A stretch of DNA of 64,000 nucleotides from an uncultured Acidobacteriota bacterium (GTDB taxonomy: Bacteria; Acidobacteriota; Terriglobia; Terriglobales; Acidobacteriaceae), in assembly GCA_903832055.1 (NCBI GenBank), contig CAILAC010000016.1:682001-746000 (forward strand), read 5' to 3'. The notes beneath the pieces are model-generated. The model saw only the letters and a program-made list of their open reading frames with translations, ran no database searches and was not told where the DNA came from. Each line of letters opens with the position of its first letter. Position 1 is the first letter of the stretch. Of this stretch, positions 18,001 through 25,569 are shown one piece after another. The position numbers and the translations under genes are program-made.

Positions 18001-18396
18001 TCAACCAGCCAGCGGCGCGGTGTTTCGGTCAAACCATTCAGCCAGTTGCACTTCAGTGATTTCCCCCGCCGCCAGGCGGTAGAAGGTCAAATAGCAGTCA
18101 GCCTTTTCGGCCAAAACCTTTACCCCATTGAGCTTTAAGAACGTCATGGAAGTAATTAACGCGGTGCGCTTGTTGCCATCGACGAACGGATGATTGGCCG
18201 TAATGCCAAACGCATAGGCTGCCGCCATCTGCTGCAAATTAGGTGCAACCTCAGAATAGGCATAAAGATTTTTAGGCCGGGCCAGCGCTGACTCAAGCAG
18301 CCCCAAATCACGAATGCCAGAGGGACCTCCATGCTCGGCAAGGCACTCTTCATGCGCGGCAATGACCACGCGCTGTTGAATCCAGATAGGTTCCAT
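18001..18396 (-). CDS. doc: Doc-type Fic-fold toxin
   Basis: A 131-residue death-on-curing toxin. Phage P1 Doc phosphorylates EF-Tu to halt translation. The active-site motif HPFVDGNKRTA is intact (His69, Asp73, Lys76, Arg77). The Lys at position 76 in place of Gly is the Doc signature that separates it from AMPylating Fic proteins. The ATG at 18396 follows GGGGAAG; a GTG five codons upstream overlaps the antitoxin stop by one base and is the alternative start. The partner upstream is an AbrB-type protein instead of Phd, a known alternative pairing. Target is inferred from the family. Confidence 0.9.
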   Translation of the reverse strand: MEPIWIQQRVVIAAHEECLAEHGGPSGIRDLGLLESALARPKNLYAYSEVAPNLQQMAAAYAFGITANHPFVDGNKRTALITSMTFLKLNGVKVLAEKADCYLTFYRLAAGEITEVQLAEWFDRNTAPLAG

Positions 18397-18410
18397 CGAT
18401 TGCTTCCCCA

Positions 18411-18638
18411 CTACTCGGCCAGTTTGCGCAGCACATCGCGGTTCTCGCGCATTACTTCTCGTGCTGCTTCCATTTGAAGCGCAAATTCCTCATCGTAGGG
18501 AACGAGATGGATACCGTCGCGGGATTGCGTAACGTACAAGCTGTCACCCTTTTGTACGTTCATGTGCGATAGCACTTCCTTGGGCAGCACAATCCCGGCA
18601 GAATTCCCAACCGTAGTAATTTTGACCGTAGTCGCCAT
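18411..18638 (-). CDS. AbrB/MazE-type antitoxin for Doc
   Basis: A 75-residue protein with an N-terminal SpoVT/AbrB swapped-hairpin DNA-binding domain (VKITTVGNSAGIVLPKEVLSHMNVQKGDSLYV) and a helical acidic C terminus that should neutralise the toxin. It immediately precedes the Doc gene, within 0-15 bases depending on the toxin start. This is the usual antitoxin-first order, implying autoregulated cotranscription. A GAGGTGAGG ribosome-binding site lies before the ATG and a TATAAT box a little further upstream. Confidence 0.9.
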   Translation of the reverse strand: MATTVKITTVGNSAGIVLPKEVLSHMNVQKGDSLYVTQSRDGIHLVPYDEEFALQMEAAREVMRENRDVLRKLAE

Positions 18639-18657
18639 GACCTCACCTCACGGCTCC

Positions 18658-18677
18658 ATTATAACGAATGTATATAC
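18658..18677 (-). promoter_or_regulatory. Promoter and small palindrome upstream of the AbrB-Doc pair
   Basis: On the minus strand a perfect TATAAT (-10) lies at 18663-18658. The eight-base palindrome GTATATAC (18670-18677) sits in the -10/-35 spacer. No good -35 is visible. The palindrome is a candidate AbrB-type operator (inference). Confidence 0.4.
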
Positions 18678-18697
18678 GGAAAGGAAGTGGCCTCTGC

Positions 18698-19663
18698 CTA
18701 CCGCCAGTCATCCTGCGTCCGGCTCGCCGCTTCGTTAATCACGTTTTCAAACTCCGAGTGCTTTTTGATGAAGATTTCGCTGAAGTTCCGATCCTGATGC
18801 AGCAGAATCGCCTGCAGACGCACCAGCTCCAGCAGCGCCAGAAACATTGCCACCAGCGCCCGCTGCGATCGCGTATTCCCCAGCAGACGTTGCAGCGAAA
18901 CCGGTCTGTCCTCCATCGTCAGCCGCCGACCGAGATACTGAATCATCTGCCCCACGGTTACGGTGTCTTCCTCGACGTTGAGCACCGGGCGGTTGCGCAG
19001 CCGCTCCATGATCGTGCTGAAGACGCGCGCCAGATCGCCCGTATCGGCTGCAATCTCCGCATCCGCATCCACATCGTCCTTGAATTCCCGGATGCCCGGA
19101 TTCGTCCACGAAGCGGCCTCAAGCATCTGCTTCTGCTGCAGCATCTGAGCCGCATTCTTAAAGCGCTCGTGCTCCAGCAGCCGCTCCACCAGCTCCCGCC
19201 GCGGATCCTCGACAGCGGTATCATCCGGGCCGGTCGCCATCCGCGGCAACAGCATCTTGCTCTTGATGTGAATCAGCAGCGAGGCCATGTAAATAAACTC
19301 CCCCGCCACATCCACATCGGTCGACTTCAGCTTCTCCACATACCCCAGAAACTGCGCCGTAATCCGCGCAATCGGAATGTCGTAAATATCAATATCCTGC
19401 TTGCGAATCAGGTCCAGCAGCAGGTCCATCGGCCCGTCGTACACCTGGCTCACCATCACCGAAAACGGAAAAGCCTGCGCATCTTCCTGCACGCCCTTCT
19501 TTGGAGCAGCCTTCTCCGCAGGCGGATGAAATGGATCAAACTTGGGCGGCGGCACCGGCTTCGGCGTCAGCACCAGCACCGGCGCAGCTTCCTGCACTGC
19601 CGCGTGCTCGTGTGCCTGAACTTCCGGGTTGGTAGATTCTTCAGTCAATTTCGCATCTTTCAC
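18698..19663 (-). CDS. scpA: SMC-ScpA-ScpB condensin complex kleisin ScpA
   Basis: ScpA is the kleisin that bridges SMC heads in bacterial condensin. After a non-conserved 65-residue Pro/Ala/Lys N-terminal extension the family signature begins: VYDGPMDLLLDLIRKQDIDIYDIPIARIT, then EFIYMASLLIHIKSKMLLPR. The C-terminal winged helix follows, near VAMFLALLELVRLQAI. Total 321 residues, against about 250 for most ScpA. It starts 11 bases after the trpS stop, so trpS-scpA is one transcription unit. In many relatives scpB follows directly; here Doc/AbrB, a permease and a metal pump intervene. Confidence 0.94.
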   Translation of the reverse strand: MKDAKLTEESTNPEVQAHEHAAVQEAAPVLVLTPKPVPPPKFDPFHPPAEKAAPKKGVQEDAQAFPFSVMVSQVYDGPMDLLLDLIRKQDIDIYDIPIARITAQFLGYVEKLKSTDVDVAGEFIYMASLLIHIKSKMLLPRMATGPDDTAVEDPRRELVERLLEHERFKNAAQMLQQKQMLEAASWTNPGIREFKDDVDADAEIAADTGDLARVFSTIMERLRNRPVLNVEEDTVTVGQMIQYLGRRLTMEDRPVSLQRLLGNTRSQRALVAMFLALLELVRLQAILLHQDRNFSEIFIKKHSEFENVINEAASRTQDDWR

Positions 19664-19674
19664 TTGCGCTCTGC

Positions 19675-20682
19675 CTAGCCAATCGGCATCTGCATGGCGG
19701 CATCTACTTCGCGCATGGTCTGCGCTGCTCGCTGCTGGGCGCGGACTGACCCAGCCTCAATGATCTCTAGCGCCTGCTTGGCCGTATATCCCGCGCGGCG
19801 CCCCTGAATCGGTCCGAGAATCTGCACTAGCGAATCCGCCGCCCAGCCCTTGCACTGAATACATCCAATGCCCGCCGACCGGCAGCCCGCGTATACCTCA
19901 TCGAGCTTTTCCGGCGTGGAAAAGACCTTGTGCAGATCGCCGACTGGGCACTTGTCCGGGTCCCCGGCATCCGTCCGCCGCACGCGCGCTGGGTCCGTCA
20001 CCATCGTCTTCAGCTTCTGCCGAACCTCTGTCTCCGTGTCGGTCAGCATGATCGTATTGCCGTAACTCTTCGACATCTTGCGGCCATCTGTCCCCGGCAG
20101 CTTGGGAGAAGGCGTCAGCAATACCTTGGGCTCGGGCAGAACTTCATTGCCACCGATCTTGTAGAACTGGTTAAACCGCCGCGCGATCTCCCGCGTCAGT
20201 TCCACATGCACCACCTGGTCCTGCCCCACCGGCACAAATTGCGGCTGGTATAGCAGAATATCCGCTGCCTGCAACAGCGGATACCCGAGGAAACCGTAGG
20301 TCGTCAGGTCCTTGCCCGTCAGGTTCTCCTGCTGCTCCTTGTACGTCGGCACCCGCTCCAGCCAACTGATAGGCGTAATCATGCTGAAGAGCAGATGCAG
20401 CTTGGCGTGCTCCAAAACCTTGCTTTGCAGAAAGAGTATGCACTTCTCTGGATCAAGTCCTGCACCGAGCCAGTCCAGTGCGACTTCCCCTATATTCGCT
20501 TTGACCTGCGAAGTATCTGCGTAATCCGTCGTCAGAGCGTGCCAGTCCGCGATGAAAAAGTAGCACTCATAGTCGTCCTGCAGCTTCACCCAGTTGGCTA
20601 GCGCACCCATGTAGTTGCCCAGATGCAGCTTGCCGGTGGGGCGCATCCCACTCAATACACTCGGTCGAGAAATATTCGTCAT
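19675..20682 (-). CDS. trpS: Tryptophanyl-tRNA synthetase
   Basis: A 335-residue class I synthetase that charges tRNA-Trp. The HIGH-like motif is in RPTGKLHLGNYMGAL and the KMSKS loop is DGRKMSKSYGN, both intact. Rossmann-fold residues YFFIADWHALTT and the tail with IGCIQCKGWAADSL match bacterial TrpRS, and the length is normal. It is upstream of scpA on the minus strand and 73 bases downstream of trpD, so tryptophan synthesis and charging genes are adjacent. No trp leader peptide or T-box was seen. Confidence 0.96.
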   Translation of the reverse strand: MTNISRPSVLSGMRPTGKLHLGNYMGALANWVKLQDDYECYFFIADWHALTTDYADTSQVKANIGEVALDWLGAGLDPEKCILFLQSKVLEHAKLHLLFSMITPISWLERVPTYKEQQENLTGKDLTTYGFLGYPLLQAADILLYQPQFVPVGQDQVVHVELTREIARRFNQFYKIGGNEVLPEPKVLLTPSPKLPGTDGRKMSKSYGNTIMLTDTETEVRQKLKTMVTDPARVRRTDAGDPDKCPVGDLHKVFSTPEKLDEVYAGCRSAGIGCIQCKGWAADSLVQILGPIQGRRAGYTAKQALEIIEAGSVRAQQRAAQTMREVDAAMQMPIG

Positions 20683-20755
20683 CAGCTGTCAGCTCTCGGG
20701 GAATCCTGAAGTTGTCTCGTCCCTATTGTATCGGGCTGGGTCTGTCTGGGTCGGC

Positions 20756-21838
20756 TCAGGCATACCGCGCCCCAAACTGCCTCAGCCGCGCCAGCGTCGC
20801 CGCCGCCTCGCCAGAATCAATCGCCTCTGCCCCGCGCATCACGCCCTCACGCAGATCCCCCGCAATTCCCGAGGCCACCAGCGCTGCAGCTGCGTTCAGC
20901 AGCACAATCTCCCGCCGCGCCCCGGGGATACCGGTAACGATGTCGTACAAAATCGCCGCATTATCTCCCGCATCGCCGCCCGAGAGATCAGCCAGCGTCG
21001 CGCGCTCCACCCCAGCCATCTCAGGAGTAATGCGAGCCGCCTTCATCGCTGGCTCCGTACCCGGCTCCACGCGCACCACGATCGATTCCCCCGTCGTCGA
21101 AAGCTCGTCCATTCCGTCGATCCCATGCACCACAAAGGCCCGCCGGGTCGTCTTCAGCTCAATCAATGTCCGCGCCACCAGCAGCGTCCGGCTCGGTGCC
21201 AGCACCCCAATCACCTGCGTCCGCGCTCCTGCGGGATTGGTTAGCGGCCCGCAAAGATTAAAAATCGTTCGGAAGCCCAGCGCCCGACGCAGCGGAGCCA
21301 CTGCCTTCATCGCCGGATGCAGCATGGGCGCAAACAGAAACACAAAGCCCGTCTCGCGCAAACACTCCGCCGCCAACTCCGGCGAAAGCGTTATCGGCAC
21401 TCCCAGCGACTCCAGCACATCCGCTGACCCACATCGCGAGGTCACCGCGCGGTTGCCATGTTTGGCAACTTTTGCCCCTGCCGCAGCCGCCACCAGCGCC
21501 GCCCCTGTCGAAATATTGAACGTCGCCGGACCGCCGCCCCCGGTGCCGCAGGTGTCCACAAGCTCCTGCCGCTCCTCTTCCGTCAGCGGAATCGGCGTAG
21601 CCCGCGCCCGCATCTCCTCCACAAATCCAGCAAGCTCAGGTGCCAGCTCACCGCGAGTCGCCAACGCCGTCAGCAACGAGGCAGTCTCTACCTCTGGCAC
21701 ACTCCCCGATAGAATCTCCACTAGTGCTTCACGCGCATCTTCCCGGCTCAGCGCCGCGCCGTCCTCGGCCAGTGGCCGCAACAGTTCCCTTACCTTCGAC
21801 AACCTGACACCTCGTAATTTTTCCGAATGACCAGCCAC
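20756..21838 (-). CDS. trpD: Anthranilate phosphoribosyltransferase
   Basis: TrpD joins anthranilate and PRPP in the second committed step of tryptophan synthesis. Family motifs are present: DTCGTGGGGPATFNIST (PRPP-binding loop, with a Gly where many have Asp), KHGNRAVTSRCGSADVLE, and GPLTNPAGA. Length 360 residues is slightly above the usual 340-345. The start is a GTG at 21838 with a GGGACGGA ribosome-binding site. An inverted repeat CTCCG-N9-CGGAG overlaps this start. It diverges from sucC, and no other trp genes are adjacent. Confidence 0.95.
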   Translation of the reverse strand: MAGHSEKLRGVRLSKVRELLRPLAEDGAALSREDAREALVEILSGSVPEVETASLLTALATRGELAPELAGFVEEMRARATPIPLTEEERQELVDTCGTGGGGPATFNISTGAALVAAAAGAKVAKHGNRAVTSRCGSADVLESLGVPITLSPELAAECLRETGFVFLFAPMLHPAMKAVAPLRRALGFRTIFNLCGPLTNPAGARTQVIGVLAPSRTLLVARTLIELKTTRRAFVVHGIDGMDELSTTGESIVVRVEPGTEPAMKAARITPEMAGVERATLADLSGGDAGDNAAILYDIVTGIPGARREIVLLNAAAALVASGIAGDLREGVMRGAEAIDSGEAAATLARLRQFGARYA

Positions 21839-21893
21839 TCCGTCCCATTTCCGGAGCAGGTTCCTTCTATATGGTACTGGGCGCGCTACGGGT

Positions 21894-21923
21894 TTGCCGC
21901 TTGTTTGCCGGGTCCGATACTAT
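21894..21923 (+). promoter_or_regulatory. Candidate sigma70 promoter for sucCD
   Basis: TTGCCG (21894-21899) and TACTAT (21918-21923) are 18 bases apart and resemble -35 and -10 boxes. They would give an untranslated leader of roughly 70 bases before the sucC start. Confidence 0.35.
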
Positions 21924-21999
21924 CGGTGTGTTCAGTAGACGGCCCTTTTTCCAAATTTCGATTGATGTTGAACCGCACCAAAGCCCCGGAGACCACGCT

Positions 22000-23178
22000 T
22001 TGAAAATCCACGAGTATCAAGCAAAAACCATCCTGGCCAAATACGGCGTCCCCGTGCCCAGGGGCGAGGTAGCAAATACGCTGCCAGAGGCCGCCGATGC
22101 GGCCCGCAACTTGCTCGCAAACGGTGCCACCGGCGTCGTCGTCAAGGCTCAGATTCACGCCGGAGGCCGCGGTAAAGGCGGCGGCGTCAAGGTCACCTTC
22201 AACCAGGCCGACGCCGAATCTGCCGCAGCCAAAATCCTCGGCATGCAGCTCGTCACCCACCAGACCGGACCCACCGGGCAAAAAGTGCAGCGCCTGCTCA
22301 TCGAAGAGACCGCCGCCATCGATCGCGAACTCTACCTCGGCATCGTCCTTGACCGCGCCACCGGCAAGCTCGTCTTCATGGCCTCTCAGGCCGGCGGCAT
22401 GGAGATTGAAGAAGTCGCTGCCAAAGACCCCACCGCCATCATCAAGGAAGAAATCGACCCCGCCATCGGCCTCGCCGGTTATCAGGGCCGCAAGCTCGCC
22501 TTTGCCCTCGGCCTCAAGCCCAGCATGGTCAACCAGGCGGTAGTCTTCTTCCAGTCGCTTTACAAGGCATTTGTTGAAACCGACGCCTCCCTGCTCGAGA
22601 TCAACCCCTTCATCACGACCAAGGACGACAAGCTCTTCGCCCTTGATGCCAAGATGACCTTTGACGACAACGCCCTCTTCCGCCACGCGGAAGTCAAAGC
22701 TCTCCGGGATGTTGCTGAAGAAGACCCCCTCGAAGTCGAAGCCAGCAAGTACGCCCTCAACTACATCAAGCTCGACGGCTCCATCGCCTGCATGGTCAAC
22801 GGCGCAGGCCTCGCCATGGCCACCATGGACATCATCCAGTACGCCGGCGGCAGCCCCGCCAACTTCCTCGACGTGGGCGGCGGTGCCACCCAGGAGCAGA
22901 TCGAACACGCTTTTGAAATCCTGCTCTCCGACAAAAACGTCAAGGCCATCTTCATCAACATCTTCGGCGGCATCCTCCGCGTAGACCGTCTCGCAACAGG
23001 CGTCGTCGCAGCAGCCCGCAACCTCAACGTCACCGTGCCCATCGTCCTCCGTCTCGAAGGCACCAATGTCGAAGAGGGCCGCCAGATTCTCAAGGATTCC
23101 GGCCTCAATTTCCAGGTAGGCGCAACGATGAAAGAAGCTGCCGATCTCGTAGTCGCCGCAGCGAAAGTGGGGGCATAA
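22000..23178 (+). CDS. sucC: Succinyl-CoA synthetase (ADP-forming) beta subunit
   Basis: SucC forms succinate and ATP from succinyl-CoA in the TCA cycle, together with SucD. The product begins with the canonical [22 protein letters not shown]-grasp start. [16 protein letters not shown], a nucleotide-binding segment, is intact, and [12 protein letters not shown] lies near the end. The TTG at 22000 is chosen as start: it gives 392 residues, the normal length, and GGAG lies about nine bases upstream. The open frame extends 43 codons further but that part is unconserved leader. sucD follows with no gap. Confidence 0.95.
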   Translation: MKIHEYQAKTILAKYGVPVPRGEVANTLPEAADAARNLLANGATGVVVKAQIHAGGRGKGGGVKVTFNQADAESAAAKILGMQLVTHQTGPTGQKVQRLLIEETAAIDRELYLGIVLDRATGKLVFMASQAGGMEIEEVAAKDPTAIIKEEIDPAIGLAGYQGRKLAFALGLKPSMVNQAVVFFQSLYKAFVETDASLLEINPFITTKDDKLFALDAKMTFDDNALFRHAEVKALRDVAEEDPLEVEASKYALNYIKLDGSIACMVNGAGLAMATMDIIQYAGGSPANFLDVGGGATQEQIEHAFEILLSDKNVKAIFINIFGGILRVDRLATGVVAAARNLNVTVPIVLRLEGTNVEEGRQILKDSGLNFQVGATMKEAADLVVAAAKVGA

Positions 23179-24051
23179 ATGTCTGTCTTAGTCGATAAAA
23201 ACACCCGTCTGATTGTGCAGGGCATCACCGGCAAGGAAGGCACCTTCCACGCCAAGGGCGCTGCAGAATACGGCACCCAGGTAGTCGGCGGCGTCACCCC
23301 CGGCAAAGGCGGCACCATCCACGAGGGCTGGCCCGTCTTCAACACCGTCGCTGAAGCAGTCGACGCCACCGGCGCCAACGCCACCGTCATCTTCGTCCCG
23401 CCACCGTTCGCGGCTGACGCCATTCTCGAAGCTGAGGACGCCGGGCTGCCCCTCATCGTCTGCATCACCGAGGGCATCCCAACCATCGACATGGTCAAGG
23501 TCTGGTCCAAGATCAAGCACTCCTCCTCGCGTCTGATCGGCCCCAACTGCCCCGGCGTCATCTCCCCCGGCAAGGCGAAGATCGGCATCATGCCGGCGCG
23601 TATCCATCTCGAAGGCTCGATCGGCATCGTCTCCAAATCCGGTACGCTCACCTACGAGGCCGTACACCAACTCACCCAGCGCGGCATCGGCCAGTCGACA
23701 GCCATCGGTATCGGCGGCGACCCCATCATCGGGACAACCCACATCGATGCGCTCCGCCTGCTCAATGACGACCCTGACACCGAGGCCATCATCATGATTG
23801 GCGAAATCGGCGGCGCCGCAGAAGAAGCAGCTGCAGCCTTCGTCAAGGAATTTGTCCGCAAGCCCGTCGTCGGCTTCATCGCCGGCCAAACCGCGCCCCC
23901 AGGCCGGCGCATGGGCCACGCCGGGGCCATCATCTCCGGAGGCCAGGGCACCGCTGCCGAAAAGATGAAAGCCATGGCCGACGCCGGCATCCACGTCGTC
24001 GTTTCACCGGCTGACATCGGGGCAAAACTCGCTGAAGTGATCGGACGGTAG
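23179..24051 (+). CDS. sucD: Succinyl-CoA synthetase (ADP-forming) alpha subunit
   Basis: The 290-residue alpha subunit binds CoA and carries the phosphohistidine intermediate. The CoA-binding Rossmann motif is [20 protein letters not shown] and the active His247 lies in [27 protein letters not shown] is also diagnostic. Its ATG directly follows the sucC stop codon, so the pair is coupled and expressed in equal amounts. A strong terminator lies 23 bases after its stop. Length and motifs are normal. Confidence 0.97.
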   Translation: MSVLVDKNTRLIVQGITGKEGTFHAKGAAEYGTQVVGGVTPGKGGTIHEGWPVFNTVAEAVDATGANATVIFVPPPFAADAILEAEDAGLPLIVCITEGIPTIDMVKVWSKIKHSSSRLIGPNCPGVISPGKAKIGIMPARIHLEGSIGIVSKSGTLTYEAVHQLTQRGIGQSTAIGIGGDPIIGTTHIDALRLLNDDPDTEAIIMIGEIGGAAEEAAAAFVKEFVRKPVVGFIAGQTAPPGRRMGHAGAIISGGQGTAAEKMKAMADAGIHVVVSPADIGAKLAEVIGR

Positions 24052-24073
24052 TTACTCTTCCATGAAACAGAGA

Positions 24074-24100
24074 AAAGGCCCGCTGCAATGGCGGGCCTTT
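24074..24100. terminator. Bidirectional terminator between sucD and the AAA/DUF4143 gene
   Basis: AAAGGCCCGC (24074-24083) and GCGGGCCTTT (24091-24100) form a ten-base-pair perfect stem with a seven-base loop, flanked by an A-run and a T-rich tail. It sits between two convergent genes and can serve both. Confidence 0.9.
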
Positions 24101-24110
24101 CTGCTGCTTT

Positions 24111-25283
24111 TTATCCATTGATCAATTCCGAAAACTGCTCAACCGGCATCGCCTCAACCCCCGGCGCGACGGTTGTCATCGGCGGTTGATTCCGCGATTT
24201 GCGATGGACAATCAGCGCCCGGCTGACCCGCTCTGTCTCCGCGTTCGCAGCCTTTTTCAGTGCCAGCAGCGGATGCGCCATTGCAGACTGCACAGTCCGG
24301 CCGGCTTTCGCCTCCACCAGCCAGAACTGCGCATTCGCCTGCGGCACAAGAAAATCCACCTCCAGCCCCTGCCGGTCGCGGAAGCAATAGAGTTCCTTGC
24401 GTTGGCCTTGGTTAATCTGGCTCTTGAGTATCTCTGCTGCGACAAAGCCCTCAAAGATTGGCCCCAGAAACGGTGACCGCTCCAACTCCGCCTGCGTCTG
24501 AATACCCAGCAAATGGCAAGCCATCCCTGAGTCTCCCCAATAGACCTTGGGCGTCTTCACCAATCGCTTGCCAAAGTTTTCAAAGTACGGCTGCACCAGG
24601 ATGATCTGCCCCGTCACTTCCAGCACATACATCCACTCTGTAATCGTCGGCACACTCACGCCCAGCGGCGCAGCTAGGTCGGTCTTGTTCAAAAACTGCC
24701 CATGACGGCTCGCCAGCAGCGACAGAAATCGCCGAAACGCTGGCAGATCGCGCACCTGCGTAATCGCGCGCACATCCCGTTCGATATACGTTTGCAGATA
24801 CGATGCGTACCAGAGCGTGCGGCTGGCCGGATGCATCACCGGCTCCGGAAAACCGCCTCGCAGCATGTCTACCCGGGGCGATTCGGCGAGGCTGAAAGGC
24901 AGTAATTGCAGCACCGCCGCACGGCCAGCCATCGACTCCGTAATCCCCTGCATCAACGGTGCTTCCTGGGATCCGGTAAAGAGCCACTGCCCCATCCGCC
25001 GTGGGTGCGCATCAATCATCGTACGCGCATAGTCGAGCAGTCGCGGCGTATTCTGTATCTCATCAAGAATGGCTGGCAGTCGCAGGCTTTCGAGAAATGA
25101 TCGCGGGTCGCTGCGCACACGGTCCTGGATGTCCGGGTCTTCAAGCAGCACATATTGCGCCTTGGGCATTGACTGGCGCAACAGCGTGGTTTTGCCCGCG
25201 CGACGGGGCCCGGTGATGACCAGCGCTGGAAACTGACGCAGCGCTTTTTGCACCATTCCTGCGAGTTTTCGGGCCACAACCAT
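24111..25283 (-). CDS. Solitary AAA ATPase with DUF4143 (AAA_14 - winged helix - PD-(D/E)XK)
   Basis: A 390-residue protein. An AAA_14 domain has Walker A GPRRAGKTT (Lys31) and Walker B ILDEIQN. A helix-turn-helix-like middle (FLNKTDLAAPLGVSVPTITEWMY) follows. The DUF4143 C terminus keeps a nuclease-like D-x14-ExK pattern (Asp310, Glu324, Lys326 in FWLVEAKAG). Such genes are common, mobile and functionally obscure. The ATG at 25283 begins seven bases after a -10 box, so the mRNA may be leaderless. An in-frame TTG at 25319 lies inside the palindrome and is the alternative start. The gene is isolated, with a palindromic, AT-rich upstream region unlike its neighbours. Confidence 0.88.
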   Translation of the reverse strand: MVVARKLAGMVQKALRQFPALVITGPRRAGKTTLLRQSMPKAQYVLLEDPDIQDRVRSDPRSFLESLRLPAILDEIQNTPRLLDYARTMIDAHPRRMGQWLFTGSQEAPLMQGITESMAGRAAVLQLLPFSLAESPRVDMLRGGFPEPVMHPASRTLWYASYLQTYIERDVRAITQVRDLPAFRRFLSLLASRHGQFLNKTDLAAPLGVSVPTITEWMYVLEVTGQIILVQPYFENFGKRLVKTPKVYWGDSGMACHLLGIQTQAELERSPFLGPIFEGFVAAEILKSQINQGQRKELYCFRDRQGLEVDFLVPQANAQFWLVEAKAGRTVQSAMAHPLLALKKAANAETERVSRALIVHRKSRNQPPMTTVAPGVEAMPVEQFSELING

Positions 25284-25320
25284 GTTGACAAATCTAAGAT
25301 TCAATCTTAGATTTGTCAAC
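25284..25320. promoter_or_regulatory. Perfect 37-bp palindrome doubling as a symmetric promoter at the AAA/DUF4143 start codon
   Basis: The left arm GTTGACAAATCTAAGATT (18 bases) is exactly complementary to the right arm around one central base. Each strand reads TTGACA, 17 bases, TAGATT, which is a near-consensus sigma70 promoter. On the minus strand the -10 is followed by seven bases and then the ATG at 25283. That places transcription start at the start codon. A protein bound here would block both directions. Confidence 0.8.
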
Positions 25321-25396
25321 TTTAGTCAGGAAGCATAAGAGACTAAAGAGACTCAACTGCAAGCAGGTAACTGCACCACAACCGCGCTCTTGAAAT

Positions 25397-25433
25397 CATG
25401 ACAAATCTAAAGTATCACTTTAGATTTGTCATG
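25397..25433. promoter_or_regulatory. Second perfect 37-bp palindrome upstream of the AAA/DUF4143 gene
   Basis: The 17-base arms (CATGACAAATCTAAAGT) around a three-base centre share the core TGACAAATCTAA with the first palindrome, whose centre is 113 bases away. It has the same built-in layout: ATGACA, 17 bases, TAGATT on each strand. The surrounding intergenic DNA (25321-25569) is visibly AT-rich and no gene is seen in it. Confidence 0.75.
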
Positions 25434-25569
25434 TTCGATATCGGCGTATATTCATGCACTTTTGATTGACATTACCCCTTTATTTACTGCCAATTAAGCA
25501 TATTTGCCTCGTACATTTTTATGCATTTAAACGCGCAACCAACAAGGAATGCGTGTGAAGTGATGCCGA

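Noticed and set aside
25284-25433. Palindromes as ends of a transposable element (MITE)
   Set aside because: Each palindrome is symmetric by itself, there is no target-site duplication and the 76 bases between them have no transposon-like features.
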